Assembly (NCBI GenBank): GCA_035634255.1
Contig: DASQDI010000103.1
Coordinates: forward strand, 1 to 34,053
Reading direction: 5' to 3'
Length of the DNA: 34,053 nt
From: DATLMR01 sp035634255
GTDB taxonomy: Bacteria; Acidobacteriota; Blastocatellia; UBA7656
Shown: one piece after another, positions 1-9,144 of the stretch
Layout of the letters: each line of letters starts with the position of its first letter
Numbering within the stretch: position 1 is the first letter of the stretch
Made by a program: the position numbers and the translations under genes
The notes under the pieces: generated by a model
The model's database searches: none
Told to the model about the DNA's origin: nothing
What the model saw: the letters and a program-made list of their open reading frames with translations, nothing else

Positions 1-21
1 GGGGTGGGCTGCCAAGACGCC

Positions 22-53
22 ACCAGCCTGGAAGAGCTACCTTCCAGGCTGGT
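22..53. repeat. Perfect 13-bp inverted repeat (hairpin)
   Basis: Two perfectly complementary 13-nt arms (22-34 and 41-53) flank a 6-nt loop. The hairpin lies 24 nt beyond the 3' end of the minus-strand tRNA-Glu, so it could end or protect that transcript. No T-run follows on either strand, so a classical intrinsic terminator is not demonstrated. It may instead serve a gene to the left of the window. Confidence 0.6.
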
Positions 54-77
54 CGTAAAAATAAGTAAAGAATTAAG

Positions 78-151
<74 letters not shown>

Positions 152-184
152 AGGAAGCTTCAGAGATCACCAAAACGAAAACCA

Positions 185-213
185 AGTATACACACCGAGC
201 GCCATTCCCGCAA
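185..213 (-). promoter_or_regulatory. Putative sigma-70 promoter of tRNA-Glu
   Basis: Read on the minus strand, TTGCGG (208-213) and TATACT (185-190) are separated by 17 nt. The predicted start lies near 178, about 27 nt before the mature tRNA 5' end at 151. Spacing and position fit a tRNA promoter. The assignment rests on sequence only. Confidence 0.45.
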
Positions 214-647
214 CATCCAAGGCGCACAAAATGGGCGCACGGCAGGGACATTTATGTTCGCGCGCGGACCGCACATGGCTCGCGGACGTATTCTTCAAAT
301 CCGATTTGCCCTTTTCATTTTCGAGTCGTATTATACTCTGTTTTGCTTGAAGAGCGGGCGAGCTTCTATTCACGGTTTGCCTGCCCCAGAGCGTTTAGTT
401 AAAACATTATTGTGGACTACCAGGGCGTGGAACCAGAGGCAGAAACCAATTTTCGCTCCAAAAGCGCGGCTTTATACAGTTCAATGTCGGGTCCGATCTT
501 CTGGCTCAGGCCAACTCTTCCCGCTCGCAGAGGCGCTCACGCACGCCTAAATTATTACTGCGATAGAAAAATGTGGACTGAAAACTGCAACGGGGGAGAG
601 CATTAGCTCGACTTGCTACCCTATGGACTATTAGAGATGAGGAGACA
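214..647. other. Spacer upstream of the respiratory operon, no gene seen
   Basis: This stretch is more AT-rich than the flanking genes. Its open frames are short, lack good ribosome-binding sites and do not resemble known proteins, so I call no gene. It separates the divergently transcribed tRNA-Glu and actA. It holds the promoter candidate at 306-334, which would leave a long actA leader of about 300 nt. I see no convincing riboswitch fold. Confidence 0.5.
306..334 (+). promoter_or_regulatory. Putative sigma-70 promoter for the act-cox operon
   Basis: TTGCCC (306-311) and TATTAT (329-334) are separated by exactly 17 nt on the plus strand. An alternative -10, TATACT, begins at 332. The site is about 310 nt before the actA start, so the mRNA would have a long leader. 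It is the best plus-strand match in the spacer, but it is a visual call only. Confidence 0.35.
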
Positions 648-1307
648 ATGACCCAGATCTTCCATCGCAGCACGAATTTCATAGCGAAGGCTACCATCTT
701 CGGGGCGGTCTTTATAGTCGGCACCGTGTTCCTGATCATCGATGGCATCAGCCGGTCTTCATACAATACGCAGGCATTTTTCCCCCGCGAACAGCCTGTT
801 CAGTTCAGCCATAAGCACCACGTGGGCGACGCAGGCATCGACTGCCGCTACTGCCACACGTCGGTCGAGGACGCCGGATTCGCCGGAATCCCCCCGACCA
901 AGACCTGCATGAACTGCCACTCGCAGATCTTCGCGAACAGCCCTTACCTTGAGCCCGTGCGCGAGAGCTGGAGGACGGGCAAGCCTATAGAATGGACCCG
1001 CGTCCACGACCTGCCCGACTTCGTCTACTTCGATCACAGCATACACGTGAACAAGGGCGTCGGGTGCTCCTCCTGCCACGGGCGCGTGGACCTGATGCCC
1101 CTGGTCTACCCGGTGGCCTCGCTCCAGATGGAGTGGTGCCTCCAATGCCACCGCGAGCCGGAGAAATACCTCAGGCCGAAAGATCAGATATTCAACATGG
1201 CATGGGAGCCGGGGCCGGACCAGGCGGCGATGGGAGAGCAGCTCAAGCGCGAGTACAGCATACCGAGTACCGGCCATCTCACCAGCTGCAACACATGCCA
1301 TCGCTAG
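648..1307 (+). CDS. actA: Alternative complex III pentahaem cytochrome c subunit ActA
   Basis: The 219-aa protein has one N-terminal membrane helix (about residues 12-32) and five CxxCH c-haem motifs, at C66, C87, C140, C164 and C214. The last one sits at the extreme C-terminus. This is the layout of ActA, the pentahaem subunit that collects electrons in alternative complex III (quinol:electron-acceptor oxidoreductase) on the outer face of the membrane. The start ATG follows GAGGAG at a good distance. It is first in an operon with actB-F, and the next gene begins 15 nt after the stop. A general NrfH/NapC-type or cytochrome c7-like protein is the only alternative, and the following ActB makes that unlikely. 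Confidence 0.95.
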   Translation: MTQIFHRSTNFIAKATIFGAVFIVGTVFLIIDGISRSSYNTQAFFPREQPVQFSHKHHVGDAGIDCRYCHTSVEDAGFAGIPPTKTCMNCHSQIFANSPYLEPVRESWRTGKPIEWTRVHDLPDFVYFDHSIHVNKGVGCSSCHGRVDLMPLVYPVASLQMEWCLQCHREPEKYLRPKDQIFNMAWEPGPDQAAMGEQLKREYSIPSTGHLTSCNTCHR

Positions 1308-1322
1308 GTAAAGGACAATCGG

Positions 1323-4300
1323 ATGAATAAAGGAAACGACCTCGACCTCACTTCGATCACCTCGCGCGTCAAGGCTTCCAGCGGAAAAGAGTACTGGCGC
1401 AGCCTCGAAGAGTTGGCCGACACGGACGAATTTCAGGAGTTGCTCCACCGAGAGTTCCCGCAGCAGGCGTCGGAGTTCACGGACCCCGTGGGCCGGCGAA
1501 GGTTTCTGAAATTGATGGGGGCGTCTCTGGCCCTCGCGGGCCTGACCGCCTGCACGCGCCAGCCGACCGAAATCATAACGCCCTACGCGAGGCAGCCCGA
1601 AGGCATAGTGCCGGGCAGACCCCTCTTCTACGCCACGGCGATGCCTCTGGATGGGGTAGGCACCGGGCTCCTCGTCGAGAGTCACGAGGGCCGCCCGACC
1701 AAGATAGAAGGGAACCCGGACCACCCGTCCAGCCTCGGCGCGACCGACGTTTTCGCGCAGGCCGCCATCCTCTCGCTCTACGACCCGGACAGGTCTCAAA
1801 CTCTGACCTACCTCGGGGACATTCAGCCCTGGTCCGCCTTCCTCGGGGCGATCCGCCCCGTGCTGTCGGCGCAGATGCCGCTCGGGGGCGCGGGCGTCAG
1901 AATACTGACTGAGACCGTGACCTCCCCGACTCTCGCCAGCCAGTTGCGGAGTATTCTCGATGACTTCCCATCGGCGAAGTGGCACCAGTACGACCCCGTC
2001 GGGGGGGCGGGCGCGCGCGAAGGCGGGCGCGCGGCGTTCGGCCAGTACGTGAACACGATCTATGATTTCGAGAAGGCCGACGTGATCCTCTCGCTCGACT
2101 CGGACTTCCTGCACTGCGGCCCGGCCACGCTCCGGTACTCGCGCCAGTTCGCCTCGCGCCGCCGCGTAAGCGGGGAGGGCGGCGAAAAGCCGATGAACCG
2201 GCTCTACGCGGTCGAAAGCTCTCCCACGCTCACGGGCGCGAAGGCCGATCACAAAATCCCTCTGCGCCCGAGCCAGGTCGAAGCGTTCACCCGCGCCCTG
2301 GCGTCGGGGCTCGGAGTGCAGGGCGTGCAGGCGTCCTCCGTCGAAGGGGTGCCGGGCGAGTGGATTCCCGCGGTGGTGAAAGACCTGCAACAGCACAGGG
2401 GCGCGAGCCTCGTCGTCGCAGGCGAGTTCCAGCCGCCGGTCATTCATGCCCTGGCGCACGCGATGAATCAGGCGCTCGGGAACGTCGGCAACACGGTCGT
2501 CTACACCGACCCCGTCGAGGCCAACCCCGTCGACGACATCGCTTCGCTCAGGGAACTGGTGGACGACATAAACACCGGCCAGGTGGACCTGCTCATTATA
2601 GTAGGCGGCAACCCGGTCTATTCCGCGCCCGCCGATCTGAATTTCGACCTTGAGCTTTTGAGGAAGGCGAGGCTCCGCGTTCACATGGGGCTCTACAAAG
2701 ACGAGACCGCCGAGCTCTGCCAGTGGCACATCCCGCAGGCGCACTTTCTCGAATCATGGAGCGACGTGCGGGCATTCGACGGCACGGTCTCGATCATCCA
2801 GCCATTGATCTCGCCCCTCTATTACGGCAAGACCGCCCACGAGCTCCTCGCCGCTTTTTCCGACAGGCCGGAGCAGACGAGCCACGAGATAGTGCGGGAT
2901 TACTGGAGGGGCCAGATGGGCGCGGTGCGGGGAGGCTCGTGGAGGCCGCCCGCTTTCGCGAGCCCCGCCGGGCAGGCGAACACGAATCAAGCGAACACCA
3001 ATCAGGCTCCGGGAGCCGGTTTGGGGGCACCAGCCGCCGGCACTCCGCAGCCCGCGCGCCCCAACAATCAATCGGGCAATCAATCGGCCGATCAATCCGA
3101 TGCCCAGCCCGAGGGCGCGGCCTCCGCCTCGGCCACCGCCGAGTTCGAGAAGTTCTGGCGCAAGGTCCTGCACGATGGGCTGATCGCCAACACGCAACTA
3201 CCTACGCGGACCTCGGCCCCCAACGTCGCGCAGGCGTTGCAGGCCGCTCAGCCTGCCCAGGCGGGCGGAGATTTCGAGATAGTCTTCAGGCCGGACTCGA
3301 CCGTCTACGACGGGCGCTTCGCCAACAACGGCTGGCTTCAGGAATTGCCGAAGCACCTGACCAAGCTGACGTGGGACAACGCGGCCCTGCTCAGCCCCGC
3401 GACCGCCAGCCGCCTCGGGGTCGGGACGAAGATCGGCAGCAGGTCCGGGGAGATATACTCCGATCAGGTCGAGCTGGATTACAACGGGCGCAAAGTCGTC
3501 GCCCCGGTCATGGTCGTGCCGGGCCACCCCGACAACACCGTCACGGTCCACCTGGGGTATGGCAGGCGGACGGTCGGCCGGGTGGGGGCCGGGGCCGGCT
3601 TCAACGCGAACCTGCTCCGCACGTCTAATGCGCCGTGGTTCGGGGCGGGCGTCAGGGTCAACCCACGGGGCGAGACGATGATGCTCGCCGTCACGCAGAT
3701 GCACCATATGATCGACCCGGAGGTCGTGGGGGACCGCGAGCTGGTGAAGTCTCAGAGCCTTTCGCAGTTTCAGGCTCAAGGCGAAGGGGGCCAGGAAGAC
3801 GGGCACGCGATACTTGAGGACCGCCGCCATTACTCGCTCTACCCCGAGTACGAGTACCGGGAGAACAGGTGGGGCATGGCAATCGACCTCAGTACGTGTA
3901 CGGGGTGCAGCGCGTGCGTGGTCGCGTGCCAGTCGGAGAATAATATTCCGGTCGTGGGCAAGGAGGAGGTGGCGAAGGGACGGGAGATGCACTGGCTACG
4001 GGTAGACACCTACTACCGCGGGCCGCAGGAGAATCCCGACACCTTCTTCCAGCCGGTCCCCTGCATGCACTGCGAGAAGGCCCCCTGCGAGGTAGTCTGC
4101 CCGGTCGCGGCCACCGTGCACAGCGAAGAGGGGCTCAACGACATGATCTACAACCGGTGCGTCGGGACCAGGTACTGCTCGAACAACTGCCCGTACAAGG
4201 TCCGCCGGTTCAACTTCTTCCTCTATCAGGACTGGGAGACGCCCACCCTCAAGATGATGCGCAACCCGGACGTCACGGTCCGCAGCCGGGGCGTCATGGA

Positions 4301-4577
4301 GAAATGCACCTACTGCGTGCAGAGGATCAGCAAGGCGAGGATCGACGCGCAGAAGGAGGACAGGCCGATCCGCGACGGGGAGGTCGTGACCGCCTGCCAA
4401 TCCGCCTGCCCCGCGGACGCCATAGTATTCGGAAACATGAGCGACCCCGGCAGCCGAGTCTCCAAGCTCAAGCGCGACAGGCGGAACTACGCGCTGCTGG
4501 ACGAGCTGAACACGCAGCCGCGCACGACTTATTTAAGCGACGTGCGCAACCCTAACCCCGAACTGGAGAAGGCGTAG
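1323..4577 (+). CDS. actB: Alternative complex III molybdopterin-oxidoreductase-like/Fe-S subunit ActB
   Basis: The 1084-aa protein has the fused ActB architecture. After an N-terminal extension comes a twin-arginine motif (RRRFLK, 58-63) and a hydrophobic stretch ending in a lipobox-like LTAC (C77). A long region resembling the catalytic domain of molybdopterin oxidoreductases follows, then a ferredoxin-like domain with four cysteine groups: C859/862/865/869, C914/917/922/926, C946/952/956 and C995/998 with C1025/1029. In characterised ACIII the first domain has lost its Mo cofactor and the second carries three [4Fe-4S] and one [3Fe-4S] cluster that relay electrons; here that is inferred by homology. 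A Gln/Asn/Ala-rich insert with tandem repeats spans about 550-606. The gene ends 4 nt before actC. Confidence 0.95.
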   Translation: MNKGNDLDLTSITSRVKASSGKEYWRSLEELADTDEFQELLHREFPQQASEFTDPVGRRRFLKLMGASLALAGLTACTRQPTEIITPYARQPEGIVPGRPLFYATAMPLDGVGTGLLVESHEGRPTKIEGNPDHPSSLGATDVFAQAAILSLYDPDRSQTLTYLGDIQPWSAFLGAIRPVLSAQMPLGGAGVRILTETVTSPTLASQLRSILDDFPSAKWHQYDPVGGAGAREGGRAAFGQYVNTIYDFEKADVILSLDSDFLHCGPATLRYSRQFASRRRVSGEGGEKPMNRLYAVESSPTLTGAKADHKIPLRPSQVEAFTRALASGLGVQGVQASSVEGVPGEWIPAVVKDLQQHRGASLVVAGEFQPPVIHALAHAMNQALGNVGNTVVYTDPVEANPVDDIASLRELVDDINTGQVDLLIIVGGNPVYSAPADLNFDLELLRKARLRVHMGLYKDETAELCQWHIPQAHFLESWSDVRAFDGTVSIIQPLISPLYYGKTAHELLAAFSDRPEQTSHEIVRDYWRGQMGAVRGGSWRPPAFASPAGQANTNQANTNQAPGAGLGAPAAGTPQPARPNNQSGNQSADQSDAQPEGAASASATAEFEKFWRKVLHDGLIANTQLPTRTSAPNVAQALQAAQPAQAGGDFEIVFRPDSTVYDGRFANNGWLQELPKHLTKLTWDNAALLSPATASRLGVGTKIGSRSGEIYSDQVELDYNGRKVVAPVMVVPGHPDNTVTVHLGYGRRTVGRVGAGAGFNANLLRTSNAPWFGAGVRVNPRGETMMLAVTQMHHMIDPEVVGDRELVKSQSLSQFQAQGEGGQEDGHAILEDRRHYSLYPEYEYRENRWGMAIDLSTCTGCSACVVACQSENNIPVVGKEEVAKGREMHWLRVDTYYRGPQENPDTFFQPVPCMHCEKAPCEVVCPVAATVHSEEGLNDMIYNRCVGTRYCSNNCPYKVRRFNFFLYQDWETPTLKMMRNPDVTVRSRGVMEKCTYCVQRISKARIDAQKEDRPIRDGEVVTACQSACPADAIVFGNMSDPGSRVSKLKRDRRNYALLDELNTQPRTTYLSDVRNPNPELEKA
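2976..3101 (+). repeat. Short in-frame tandem repeats coding a Gln/Asn/Ser linker in ActB
   Basis: Two 15-nt copies (2976-2990 and 2991-3005) encode ANTNQ-type units. Three 12-nt copies (3066-3077, 3078-3089, 3090-3101) encode NQSG, NQSA and DQSD. All keep the reading frame. They lie in the low-complexity insert between the Mo-like and Fe-S parts of ActB and look like slippage-driven linker growth. Confidence 0.8.
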
Positions 4578-4581
4578 CGTT

Positions 4582-6000
4582 ATGTCGAAAGAACCGCACA
4601 AGCAAGATTATCCGCACGAAGAGGTGCGCACCGCGGAGCTGACGAAGCCGCCCGTGATCGGGCCGGGCTACACGTTCGGGTCGGTCACGGACAAGATAGC
4701 TTCGATAGCGCTCTCGCGCCGCACCCCCTTTGGCTGGTTCGTCGGCTTCGGCCTGGCCTTCATGCTGGTGATGATGCTGTTCTACACAATCGCCTACCTC
4801 GTGTTCAAAGGCGTGGGGATCTGGGGCATCAACATACCGGTCGGGTGGGGCTTCGACATCCTGAACTTCGTCTGGTGGATCGGCATCGGGCACGCCGGCA
4901 CCCTGATCTCGGCGATCCTGCTCCTGCTCAGGCAGGAGTGGAGAACGTCGATCAACAGGTTCGCGGAGGCGATGACCCTCTTCGCGGTGGCCTGCGCGGG
5001 CCTCTACCCGCTGCTCCACACGGGCAGGCCGTGGCTGGCCTACTGGCTCTTCCCATACCCGAACACGATGCAGCTGATGCCGCAGTTCCGCAGCCCCCTG
5101 ATCTGGGACGTGTTCGCGGTCTCGACCTACGCGACGGTGTCGGCCCTGTTCTGGTACATCGGCCTGATCCCGGACTTCGCGACCCTCCGCGACAGGGCGA
5201 AGAAGACGGCGGCCAAGAAGATATACGGTTTGCTGGCGATGGGCTGGAGGGGCTCGGCGCGCCACTGGCACCGGTACGAGACGACCTACCTGCTGCTCGC
5301 GGGCCTCGCGACGCCCCTGGTCGTCTCCGTCCACACGGTCGTCAGCTTCGACTTCGCGGTGGCGGTCCTTCCGGGGTGGCACGCGACGATCTTCCCGCCT
5401 TACTTCGTCGCGGGGGCCATCTACTCCGGCTTCGCGATGGTGATGACCCTCGCGATCCCTCTCAGGAAGTTCTACGGCCTAGAAGATTTCATCACCCTCA
5501 GGCACCTGCGCAACATGGCCAAGATCATGCTCGCGACCGGGCTGATAGTCGCGTACGGCTACATGATGGAAGCCTTCATGGCGTGGTACAGCGCGAACAC
5601 GTACGAAGAGTACATGATTAAGAACCGGATGACTGGGCCATACTGGTACATGTACTGGGCCCTGATCCTGTGCAACGTCATCACCCCGCAATTCCTCTGG
5701 TCGCGGCGCGTCCGCCACAGCGTGCCGGTCCTGTTCGTGATCTCCATCATCGTTAACGTAGGCATGTGGCTCGAACGCTACGTCATCATCGTCACGAGCC
5801 TGCACCGCGACTTCCTCCCCTCGTCCTGGGGCATGTACTCCGGGACGTTCTGGGACTGGTCGATGTACATCGGCACCATCGGCCTCTTCCTCGCCCTGCT
5901 TTTCCTGTTCATCAGGTTCCTGCCGATGATCTCGATCTTCGAGATGAGGACCATACTCCCGCAGGCGGAGGTCAACGAGGCGGAGGCTAAAGAGGTTTAG
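4582..6000 (+). CDS. actC: Alternative complex III integral membrane subunit ActC (NrfD-like)
   Basis: The 472-aa protein is strongly hydrophobic, with about ten predicted membrane helices, and belongs to the NrfD/PsrC family. In ACIII, ActC anchors the Fe-S subunit and forms a quinol-oxidation site. Family-type features include an early helix pair with a GHAGT motif and a charged loop (RQEWRTSINR) before the next helix. The ATG at 4582 follows GGAGAAGG located at the end of actB. Only 4 nt separate it from actB and 2 nt from actD, so it is clearly co-transcribed. Other NrfD-type subunits (Psr, Hme) are excluded by the complete act order around it. Confidence 0.93.
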   Translation: MSKEPHKQDYPHEEVRTAELTKPPVIGPGYTFGSVTDKIASIALSRRTPFGWFVGFGLAFMLVMMLFYTIAYLVFKGVGIWGINIPVGWGFDILNFVWWIGIGHAGTLISAILLLLRQEWRTSINRFAEAMTLFAVACAGLYPLLHTGRPWLAYWLFPYPNTMQLMPQFRSPLIWDVFAVSTYATVSALFWYIGLIPDFATLRDRAKKTAAKKIYGLLAMGWRGSARHWHRYETTYLLLAGLATPLVVSVHTVVSFDFAVAVLPGWHATIFPPYFVAGAIYSGFAMVMTLAIPLRKFYGLEDFITLRHLRNMAKIMLATGLIVAYGYMMEAFMAWYSANTYEEYMIKNRMTGPYWYMYWALILCNVITPQFLWSRRVRHSVPVLFVISIIVNVGMWLERYVIIVTSLHRDFLPSSWGMYSGTFWDWSMYIGTIGLFLALLFLFIRFLPMISIFEMRTILPQAEVNEAEAKEV

Positions 6001-6002
6001 AG

Positions 6003-6545
6003 ATGAGGACACCGAGACCGACTCTTTACGGCGTGATCGCCGAATTCGACACCCCGACGGCGGTGGTGGCCGCGGCCCGGCGGGCTTATGAGGAAGGGTA
6101 CAGGAAGATGGACGCCTTCACCCCCTACCCGATTGAGGAGTTGACGGAGGCCATAGGCATCCGCCACACGAGGCTCCCCCTGCTCGTGCTGATCGGGGGG
6201 ATCGTGGGGGCGCTCGTCGGGTACGGGTTGCAGTACTGGGCGTCGGTGATCTATTACCCGCTCAACGTGGGCGGCCGCCCGCTCCACAGCTGGCCGCAGT
6301 TCATCCCCGTGACGTTCGAGATGACCATCCTCGTCGCGGCGCTCACGGCCGTTCTGGGGATGCTGGCGCTCAACGGGCTGCCGCAGCCTTACCACCCGGT
6401 CTTCAACACTCCGGGGTTCGACCTCGCCAGCCGAAACCATTTCTTCCTGCTCATCGAGGCGCAGGACCCCAAGTTCGATTCCGAAGAGACGCGGGCTTTT
6501 ATGAACAGCCTCAACCCGAGAGAGGTGACCAATGTGGAGGACTAG
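6003..6545 (+). CDS. actD: Alternative complex III subunit ActD (DUF3341)
   Basis: The 180-aa protein begins with a soluble DUF3341-type domain (residues 1-55, with the typical LYGVIAEFDTP start). Two membrane helices follow, about 58-82 and 107-127. ActD is a peripheral/structural subunit of ACIII without cofactors; I see no haem or Fe-S motif. The start is 2 nt after the actC stop. Its 3' end overlaps actE by 14 nt. Confidence 0.92.
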   Translation: MRTPRPTLYGVIAEFDTPTAVVAAARRAYEEGYRKMDAFTPYPIEELTEAIGIRHTRLPLLVLIGGIVGALVGYGLQYWASVIYYPLNVGGRPLHSWPQFIPVTFEMTILVAALTAVLGMLALNGLPQPYHPVFNTPGFDLASRNHFFLLIEAQDPKFDSEETRAFMNSLNPREVTNVED

Positions 6546-7335
6546 CTTCGAGGAAATCCTCAAAGGCTTGAGGCTGGCCGGGCTGCTCTTCGCGGTTGCG
6601 GCGGCGGCCGGGTGCCGTCAGGACATGCACGACCAGCCCAAGTACGAGCCTTTGGAACCGACCACCTTTTTCGAGGACGGTCGAAGCTCGCGCCCCCCGG
6701 TGGAGGGCACGGTGGCGCGGGGATTCCTGAACGAAGACGTGGAGTTCTTCACCGGCAGGGCCGCGGGCGGCCAGCAGTCGCGCGCGGCGGGCCAGGGTCA
6801 GGATCAGGGCGGGCAGAATCAACCGGCCTCGGGCGCGGGAGCGGCGACAGGGGCGGCGGCCACCCCGAACGCAGGCTCGGCGGGGGGCGGGGCCGGGCTC
6901 GGGGCCGCCGACACGAATCGATCATCCGAGGTGCAGGCCCAGTATCAGGGATTCGTCTCGGCCTTCCCGATCCCCGTCACGCAGCAGGTGATGGACAGGG
7001 GCGAGGAGCGATACAACATCTACTGCTCGGTCTGCCACTCGCGCACGGGCGACGGGAATGGGATGGTGGTGAGGCGCGGCTATCGGAAGCCGACTTCGCT
7101 GCACGACGACCGGTTGAGGCAGGCCCCCGTCGGCTACTTCTTCGACGTGATCACGAACGGGTTCGGGGCGATGCCCGATTATTCCGCCCAGATCACTCCG
7201 CGTGACAGGTGGGCCATCATCGCTTACATCCGGGCGCTCCAGCGCAGTCAGCAGGGCACCATCTCGGACGTGCCCCAGGACCGGCGCGGCAATATGACGC
7301 CGGGGGGCCAGAGACAGGAAGGGAATCAGCAATGA
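6532..7335 (+). CDS. actE: Alternative complex III monohaem cytochrome c lipoprotein ActE
   Basis: The 267-aa protein has a lipoprotein signal peptide with lipobox AAGC (C28) and one c-haem motif, CSVCH (C165-H169), in a C-terminal cytochrome c domain. A later GAMPDY segment offers the likely axial Met. This matches ActE, a lipid-anchored cytochrome that takes electrons from ActA. Between anchor and haem domain lies a long Gly/Ala/Gln-rich linker (about 75-125). The ATG at 6532 is inside actD, preceded by GAGAGGTGA, and the stop overlaps the actF start (ATGA), so coupling is likely. Confidence 0.92.
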   Translation: MWRTSFEEILKGLRLAGLLFAVAAAAGCRQDMHDQPKYEPLEPTTFFEDGRSSRPPVEGTVARGFLNEDVEFFTGRAAGGQQSRAAGQGQDQGGQNQPASGAGAATGAAATPNAGSAGGGAGLGAADTNRSSEVQAQYQGFVSAFPIPVTQQVMDRGEERYNIYCSVCHSRTGDGNGMVVRRGYRKPTSLHDDRLRQAPVGYFFDVITNGFGAMPDYSAQITPRDRWAIIAYIRALQRSQQGTISDVPQDRRGNMTPGGQRQEGNQQ

Positions 7336-8561
7336 TCGAAATCACCGAAACCGCCCCGCCGGAACTGGACCGCTTCCGGCAGCGCGCCATGATCCTTGGG
7401 ATAGTGGGGGTGGTCCTGAGCGCGGCCGCCGCTCTGTTCGATCTCACGATCTTCTTCCGCTCCTACCTGCTGGCGTTCATGTTCTGGGCGGGGATCGCCC
7501 TCGGGTCGCTCGCGATCCTGATGGTGCAGCACATGTCGGGCGGCGCGTGGGGCATCATGATCCGGCGCATACTCGAATCGTCGAGCCGGACCTTCCCGCT
7601 CATCGCGGTCTTCTTCATCCCCATCGTCGTCGGCATCCCGTTCCTATACATCTGGTCCGACCCGGACGTGGTCGCGAACAACCACCACCTCCACCAGAAG
7701 GCGCACTACTACCTGAACGTGCCCTTCTTTCTGGCGCGGGCCGTGATCTATTTCGCGGCGTGGTTCTTCCTCGCGCACATGCTGAACAAGCGGTCTCTCG
7801 AACAGGACCGGACGGGCGACAGAAATCTGGTCCGCAGCATGCAGACGATCAGCGGGCCGGGGCTCGTCCTCTTCGGGGCGACGGTCACGTTCGCCTCAAT
7901 CGATTGGGTGATGTCGCTTGAGCCCGAGTGGTTCTCGACTATTTACGGCATCCTCTTTATGGGTAGCCAGGCGCTCACGGCGATGGCGTTCACCATCGCG
8001 GTCATCGTGCTTTTGTCGAAGTGGGAGCCGATGGCGGGCCTGCTTCAGCCCCGGCACCTGCACGACCTGGGGAAGCTGATGCTCGCGTTCGTGATGCTGT
8101 GGGCCTATTTTCACCTGTCGCAATTCCTCATCATATGGTCGGGCAACCTGCCCGAAGAGACCCCGTGGTACGTCCGGAGGCTGAACAACGGCTGGCAGTA
8201 CGTCGGGCTCGCCATCCTGCTGCTCCACTTCGTCCTCCCCTTCGTGATGCTGCTGTCGCGCGACCTCAAGCGCAACGCCCGGCTGATAGTCGTCGTCGCG
8301 GGGCTCATCTTTTTCATGCGCTTCGTCGACCTGAGCTGGGTCATCCTCCCGGCCTTCGACTCGGTCGGGGGGCATGACGCAGGGCACAACGGGGGGGCGG
8401 GGCACGCGAGCTGGCTCTATTACCCGGCCGCGATCTTCGCGGCCCTGGGGCTCGGGGGGTTGTGGCTCGCCTACTTCCTGTTTCAGTTAAAGAAGAGGCC
8501 GCTTCTGCCGGTTCGCGACCCGAACCTTGAGAAGGCTCTGGCCCACACGGGCGGCCATTGA
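7332..8561 (+). CDS. actF: Alternative complex III integral membrane subunit ActF (NrfD-like)
   Basis: The 409-aa protein has about ten membrane helices and is the second NrfD-like subunit of ACIII, a paralogue of ActC. Together they form the membrane core. The frame stays open upstream to 7209, but the ATG at 7332 overlaps the actE stop as ATGA and gives the normal N-terminus (MIEITETAPPELDRF), so I place the start there. A His/Gly-rich loop (about residues 346-356) precedes the last helix. The stop at 8559-8561 is 46 nt before the next gene. Confidence 0.92.
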   Translation: MIEITETAPPELDRFRQRAMILGIVGVVLSAAAALFDLTIFFRSYLLAFMFWAGIALGSLAILMVQHMSGGAWGIMIRRILESSSRTFPLIAVFFIPIVVGIPFLYIWSDPDVVANNHHLHQKAHYYLNVPFFLARAVIYFAAWFFLAHMLNKRSLEQDRTGDRNLVRSMQTISGPGLVLFGATVTFASIDWVMSLEPEWFSTIYGILFMGSQALTAMAFTIAVIVLLSKWEPMAGLLQPRHLHDLGKLMLAFVMLWAYFHLSQFLIIWSGNLPEETPWYVRRLNNGWQYVGLAILLLHFVLPFVMLLSRDLKRNARLIVVVAGLIFFMRFVDLSWVILPAFDSVGGHDAGHNGGAGHASWLYYPAAIFAALGLGGLWLAYFLFQLKKRPLLPVRDPNLEKALAHTGGH

Positions 8562-8607
8562 CGCGCCATGCGGGGGATCGATAACAGCGGTTTCAGACGG
8601 AGAATTT

Positions 8608-9144
8608 ATGGCCAGGAAAGATCACGGTAACGGTCACGACGCTCACCCGGACGAGCTGCCGGACGTGTCCTACATCCAGAACGAGGACGTGAAGCACGAG
8701 CACACGGACGTGCCCATCAGTCCGATTGCTAAGTTCCTAACATTCCTTACGGTCGCGATAGTAGTCATCTCCGTCGGCCTGTATTTCTTCTTCGGGTTCC
8801 TCGAGGGCCGGGCTCGGAAGCAAGCGACTCCGCCGGGGCCGCTCGCTTCCGAGCGGACCAACATTCCGCCCGAGCCGCGCCTCCAGCTTATGCCGGGCCA
8901 CGAGGTACACCCTCTGGACGAGTGGAAGCGGATGAAGGCGGAGGAGGAACAGGCCATTTCGAGCTACGGCTGGGTCGACCAGAATGCGGGCGTGGTGAGG
9001 ATACCCATCGAGGAGGCGAAGAAGCTCGTGCTTCAGCAGGGGCTCCCCTCGAAGCCGACGGCCGCCCGGCCCGAAGAGGTCGAAGAGTCAGTGCCCTCGG
9101 ACCAAAGCTCGGGGAAAGTGTTGCAGAGGAGGAGGCGGCAGTGA
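8608..9144 (+). CDS. Single-pass membrane protein of the ACIII/oxidase cluster, function unknown
   Basis: The 178-aa protein has a His/Asp-rich N-terminus (1-40), one membrane helix (about 42-65) and an external domain with a YGWVDQNAGVVRIPI segment (120-134). No cofactor motif is visible. It lies between actF and sco, and its stop overlaps the sco GTG start, so it belongs to the operon. I recall similar small proteins beside ACIII-oxidase clusters in related bacteria; an assembly or accessory role is inference only. The ATG at 8608, preceded by GGAG, is preferred to an upstream in-frame start at 8527 that lies inside actF. Confidence 0.75.
   Translation: MARKDHGNGHDAHPDELPDVSYIQNEDVKHEHTDVPISPIAKFLTFLTVAIVVISVGLYFFFGFLEGRARKQATPPGPLASERTNIPPEPRLQLMPGHEVHPLDEWKRMKAEEEQAISSYGWVDQNAGVVRIPIEEAKKLVLQQGLPSKPTAARPEEVEESVPSDQSSGKVLQRRRRQ

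Noticed and set aside
759..2744. Long minus-strand open frame opposite actA/actB
   Set aside because: Arg/Val/His-rich shadow of high-GC coding sequence; the plus strand carries clear haem and ActB motifs and no homology is visible in the minus frame.
2723..3628. Second plus-strand open frame inside actB
   Set aside because: Arg-rich composition typical of an out-of-frame translation; ActB is continuous through the region.
7209..7331. Upstream extension of actF
   Set aside because: It lies fully inside actE; the ATGA overlap at 7332 gives the natural start.
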